Assembly: GCF_000281045.1 (NCBI RefSeq) | Contig: NW_008246097.1 | Span: 640,490 to 682,733, forward strand | Reading direction: 5' to 3' | DNA length: 42,244 bases | From: Saprolegnia diclina VS20 | Lineage: Eukaryota; Oomycota; Saprolegniomycetes; Saprolegniales; Saprolegniaceae | Shown: positions 38,913 to 42,244 of the stretch, piece by piece | Numbering within the stretch: position 1 is the first letter of the stretch | Layout: each line of letters opens with the position of its first letter | Notes under the pieces: model-generated | Database searches by the model: none | Told to the model about the DNA's origin: nothing | Seen by the model: only the letters and a program-made list of their open reading frames with translations | Program-made: the position numbers and the translations under genes

Positions 38913-40944
38913 AGGAATCGCATAGAAGCAGCCAACCAGAAGCGATACGTATGACTAATACAACGTGTTGCTCTGGCTCACATGACTCTGCTCTCGTGCG
39001 ACGCTGGAAACCCAAGTGTATGCTTTCCACGAGTACCGACAGCTTCTCCAGTACACTGCCCGATGCATGCCACCGCGCGATCTACATGCCTTGTGCATGG
39101 GCCGTCGCAGTCGGTACCCAGTCCTACTTTCCGGCTGACAACGCCCAAGCCTGCGCCGTTTGTGGCGATCTCGAGGCTTACTGAAGCCACCTTCGCTGCA
39201 TGAGTTTGGGTCGTCGACGACCGCTCGTTGATGCCGGAGCTTCCCAACGACGCTACGTGCGTTCTCTTTTGAAGTTGACCGTGATGATCCAACGGTATCG
39301 CCCATGAGGCGGTGCCATGATGTGGCCGATTCTAACGCGCCTGCGTGCTCCACACCGCCAGCTCACATCATCTGGCTCGCCCGCACCGGTTGAGGCTTTC
39401 GCCCTGAGGCGCCTGTCGTGAGCAGTTTGACTTTGTGGCACCTTGCTGCTGACCTTCACATGATCAAGGACATGCGAACAGTGATGCCCTTGCCTCCTCA
39501 ACGACTGGCTCCGGAACCACACGCCACTCCGGTACGTCCTTCCAACGCGCCGCGTTCACAAAGACCCAACTCACTGCTGCACCGGCAGTTGCCCACGTCC
39601 AATCCCGTACAGGATCCGTCCAGTGGATCTTCCGATTCCATTTACTTCAACGTTAGAACGAGGGTCACTCCTTAGAGGCTGCCAGGGGCGTCCTTTCTTT
39701 GTACTTAAAAGTCTCCTGCCGAGGACTCCGTGGAGCGGGTTGGACCGACAAGCAACGAGTGGGAGCGATTGATCTGGTCGAGTTCAAGTGCAACGTCGCA
39801 GCGACAGCCACTTTGTATGAACCGACGTCGGCTACACAACGAACTGTAGTAATCGGTTGAGTCAGGTTGTGATGAATATACTTGCGGTTTGTATCCGCAT
39901 ACAAACCGCGAGAAATGTTCGTGATCACACGATGTGGCCACAGCCATCTGACTGCAAGTGGTGCTACCTGCATCGTCCAGGCAACGCTGCATGCGTAACG
40001 AGGCTCGTACGCTCATCAACGACAGCTACAGTATCAACGGCAGTGGATGGGACCCGCGCTTCCGATGCAAGCGGGTCACTCGGAAGGAGTTGTTGAGCGA
40101 TATACGCCAGAGCGGCGGGCGTTGGCCAGGATTCGATCCGTCCACTCTACACTGGCTACTTTACGTGACAGCACAAGCGCGGCCGACAAGACTGGGTCAC
40201 TGTAAGCAGCACGAAGATTCTTGGTTCCCGGAGCCGATGCCGACGCGGGCCCTTCGCGGTTGGAGAGTTTGGAAGCTCAAACCTGTCGCCAACGCATTAC
40301 GCGAGGTGCCACTGCCACGTGGTAGGAATTCACTGCGGATGGGGCATGCAAGCGAACAGAGACGAACAGATCCGCCTCGTGACGCGCCGGAACCTGTGTC
40401 CAATCGCCATGCACCAGCAGGCATCTCTCACCAAACGGAGCTCCGAACGCAAGTCAGAATCGCTGGTTGCACTGGCCCGATCGGTGGCTTGACATCGCCG
40501 TCCGAGTGTGTATATCTACTGTCCATCCACCCGCGTGGTGGCATCAGCGCGTCCGCACGCTGGGGCCAGTGTGGCGCCCATAATTCGTGGACACTGGAAG
40601 AACGTAGGTAACACACATCTGGTTCACTGGCTCCAACTGAACCATGGCCGCGATCCTAGACTTGGCAGCCGAAGAAGACCGGCGACGCATGTCCACGAAC
40701 TTGATTCCTTGGCCAAGAAGGGGCTCAAACTTTTTCACCTCGCCTCATTGGTCCACTTGTGATCGGCTGTCCAGCGGACGAATGAATGATGGTGGCACCA
40801 CGTGGCGTATGTCCATGGCCCCCCAAAGGACGGTAATCGCGGCGTCACCCATCTGGGAGGCCGAGTGCATACTACAGATAGCTCGATGGCACCGATCATT
40901 CTTCATTCACAAAGTTGCGACGACAAGCCCACATCCACAACACC
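38913..40944. other. 2-kb intergenic, no supported gene
   Basis: The longest gene-poor stretch of the window. A plus-strand frame at 39958-40611 (217 codons) is open but has no domain and mixed codon use. The only clear structure is a short perfect hairpin at 39884-39909. I see no tRNA, transposase or repeat array. Confidence 0.5.
39884..39909. repeat. Perfect 11-bp inverted repeat, 4-nt loop
   Basis: gcggtttgtat, loop ccgc, then the exact complement. It lies in the middle of a gene-poor stretch, 1 kb from either gene. Confidence 0.9.
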
Positions 40945-41586
40945 ATGTCGGTACCGACCAATGTCTGCTGCTTTCTCGAGTGCACCAAGCCCGCACTGCC
41001 CAACGCCACCAAGTGCGCATCCCATAAGAACAAGATCAAGTGCTCGATCGAGGGCTGCATGAACCAAGTGTACGCCCGATACCTCTGCGTCCGCCACGGC
41101 GGCAAGAAGCAGTGCCAGATCCCCGGCTGCCACGAGTTTGCACGCGGCGGCCCGCACTGTGTGATCCATGGCGGTGTCATTGTCAAGCGCTTCTGCACCG
41201 AGCCCGGCTGCAGCCGCCAAGCCCACGCGCGCTACAAGTGCGTCCGGCACGGTGGCGGCCGCACCTGCCGAGAGAAAGGCTGCGACCTTCACGCGCGCTC
41301 GAGCGGTTTTTGCCACCGGCACACGCAGCGCAAGACGCGCGACGTGATCAAGCAAGAGCCCCAAGCCGACACCAATGGCGGCTTCGCGAGCTTCCTGGAC
41401 ACGACGCTGTTGGAGACCATTGCGTGGAGCCAGACATTCGTCGTATCGACGACGGACGAGACGCTGGACCACTCGATCTTGAGCCTCCTCTGCGACTCGC
41501 TGGCGAGCCCGAAGGCGCAAGCGTGCTTGTCGGTCCCGAGTCCCGTCAAAGTATCGTCAACACTCTTGTTTGAGCAAGCCATTTAG
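40945..41586 (+). CDS. Tandem Cys/His zinc-finger protein (WRKY19-like finger family), 213 aa
   Basis: A single exon from ATG 40945 to TAG 41584-41586. Residues 8-130 hold five consecutive units of the form C-x4-C-x8..11-C-x2-H, for example CSIEGCMNQVYARYLCVRH, CQIPGC with CVIH, CTEPGCSRQAHARYKCVRH and CREKGC with CHRH, most followed by Gly-Gly. This finger type is strongly expanded in oomycete genomes, often annotated there as WRKY transcription factor 19-like although no WRKY domain is present; none is seen here. The C-terminal 80 residues are hydrophobic-acidic with no known domain (DETLDHSILSLLCDSL) and could be an activation or interaction module. DNA binding is inferred from the finger architecture. 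The first unit (CCFLECTKPALPNATKC) is slightly irregular in spacing. Confidence 0.88.
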   Translation: MSVPTNVCCFLECTKPALPNATKCASHKNKIKCSIEGCMNQVYARYLCVRHGGKKQCQIPGCHEFARGGPHCVIHGGVIVKRFCTEPGCSRQAHARYKCVRHGGGRTCREKGCDLHARSSGFCHRHTQRKTRDVIKQEPQADTNGGFASFLDTTLLETIAWSQTFVVSTTDETLDHSILSLLCDSLASPKAQACLSVPSPVKVSSTLLFEQAI

Positions 41587-42244
41587 ACGATAGCAATAGT
41601 TTAGTTAGTTGAATTAGTTTAGTTTATTGGAAGCAATCCTATACACGTGTATCTTCCAGTCGCGGGTTGCAATGGCTGGCGCAACAAGTTTGTGGCGAGG
41701 ATGGAGTAGCTGCGTCGACAAACAGCGGCAGTGGCCAGAGAACCAAGCGCCGCCAAATTAATGACCAAGCGCCGCCAAAAATGTACAAGAAAAGGGAGAA
41801 AACAGCAGCGAATGGTCGTCGTCGTCGGACTCGAAACCGAGTGATAATGGAATGTTCTACTAATCTGGTCACGTGGATCAATTTTCTGGTAATACTCGTT
41901 TCTTTCAGCTCGCCAGAGAGGGGCGAAGAGTACCACACTTGGAACCAGACGCGCTGCACACACTGCGCTCGGCGCAGAACGCGCGTGCGCTACCGCGAGA
42001 TGTTCTACTGTGAAAGTGGCGGTCCCAGTGGTATAAGCAAGCACGAGCCCCGTGGACCTTGCAAGCCTTTACGCGCTTGCAACAAGGCACTGTATATACG
42101 CTCTACATGGCACGCTGCATCAAGAAGGGGCTCGAGACGAGAGGCTCTGCCGCAGACCGTGCCACTTCGCGCAAGAGTGGGCTCCCGGGACAGCATGGGT
42201 GCAGGCTTGCTACGAATCATTGCCACGTAGCCCGTTACAACGCC
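41587..42244. other. Intergenic to right edge
   Basis: Just after the stop codon, 41587-41640 is T/A-rich (ttagttagttgaattagttt), fitting a 3' untranslated region. A plus-strand frame at 41667-42230 is open for 187 codons but is Arg/Ser-rich in the way random GC-rich frames are, and I do not call it. Confidence 0.5.
41742..41779. repeat. Short direct repeat, 16-bp unit at 22-bp spacing
   Basis: accaagcgccgccaaa occurs at 41742-41757 and again at 41764-41779, separated by ttaatg. Too short to classify. Confidence 0.85.

Noticed and set aside
39958-40611. 217-codon plus-strand frame
   Set aside because: No motif, mixed codon use, and no promoter or splice context; it looks like chance openness.
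40945-41586. True plant-type WRKY transcription factor
   Set aside because: Only the Cys/His fingers that are labelled WRKY19-like in oomycetes are present; there is no WRKYGQK motif.
41667-42230. 187-codon plus-strand frame near the right edge
   Set aside because: Composition is that of a random frame; no domain and no recognisable homologue. A real gene with introns cannot be excluded.

Overview
This window is nuclear DNA from a eukaryote, most likely an oomycete of the Saprolegniales (Saprolegnia/Achlya type). That placement is an inference. It rests on GC-rich coding sequence, compact genes on both strands, about 45 very short GT-AG introns (28 to 69 nt) that I could close in frame, flagellate-type gene content, and a mitochondrial-looking MinD. 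It is a draft assembly: one run of Ns (16878-17282) interrupts a gene, and at least two genes change frame in ways that look like base-calling errors.

Layout, left to right. A 95-bp perfect direct repeat (1-95 and 3500-3594) brackets an 822-aa protein of unknown function (360-2828). Next comes a seven-exon WD40 protein on the minus strand (4008-7244). It is divergent from a tentative longin-like gene (7563-9346), which converges on a seven-exon membralin homologue (9417-10932). A gene-poor 1.2 kb is followed by a twelve-exon KLHDC4-type Kelch protein (12116-14837), which converges within 33 bp on a three-exon MinD (14871-15891). Then come a secreted Pro/Tyr-repeat, Cys-rich protein broken by the gap (16714-17941) and a mitochondrial iron-type alcohol dehydrogenase relative (18108-19591).

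The middle holds two medium-chain acyl-CoA dehydrogenase paralogues in tandem on the minus strand (19916-21235 and 22823-24076). A third copy lies 9 kb away on the plus strand (33217-34470). Between them are a large C2/DZIP1-like/IQ/EF-hand protein (24800-28371), a WAPL-type cohesin-release factor (28407-30335) and the DECD-box helicase UAP56 (31179-32660). After the third dehydrogenase come the spliceosomal factor MFAP1 (34515-36041), the P-body protein LSM14/Scd6 (37652-38912) and a small tandem Cys/His-finger protein (40945-41586).

There is no operon logic; neighbours are mostly unrelated. Themes recur, however. There is mitochondrial metabolism and division (three acyl-CoA dehydrogenases, the alcohol dehydrogenase relative, MinD), RNA processing (UAP56, MFAP1, LSM14) and a likely ciliary component. 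Two metabolic paralogues lack residues expected for catalysis: the 19916 dehydrogenase has Gly in place of the catalytic Glu, and the iron-ADH relative lacks two of four metal ligands. The strongest candidates for something new are the DZIP1-like/EF-hand architecture, the eukaryotic MinD, and these two putative pseudoenzymes. I recognised no rRNA, tRNA, CRISPR array, transposon or virus-like element.
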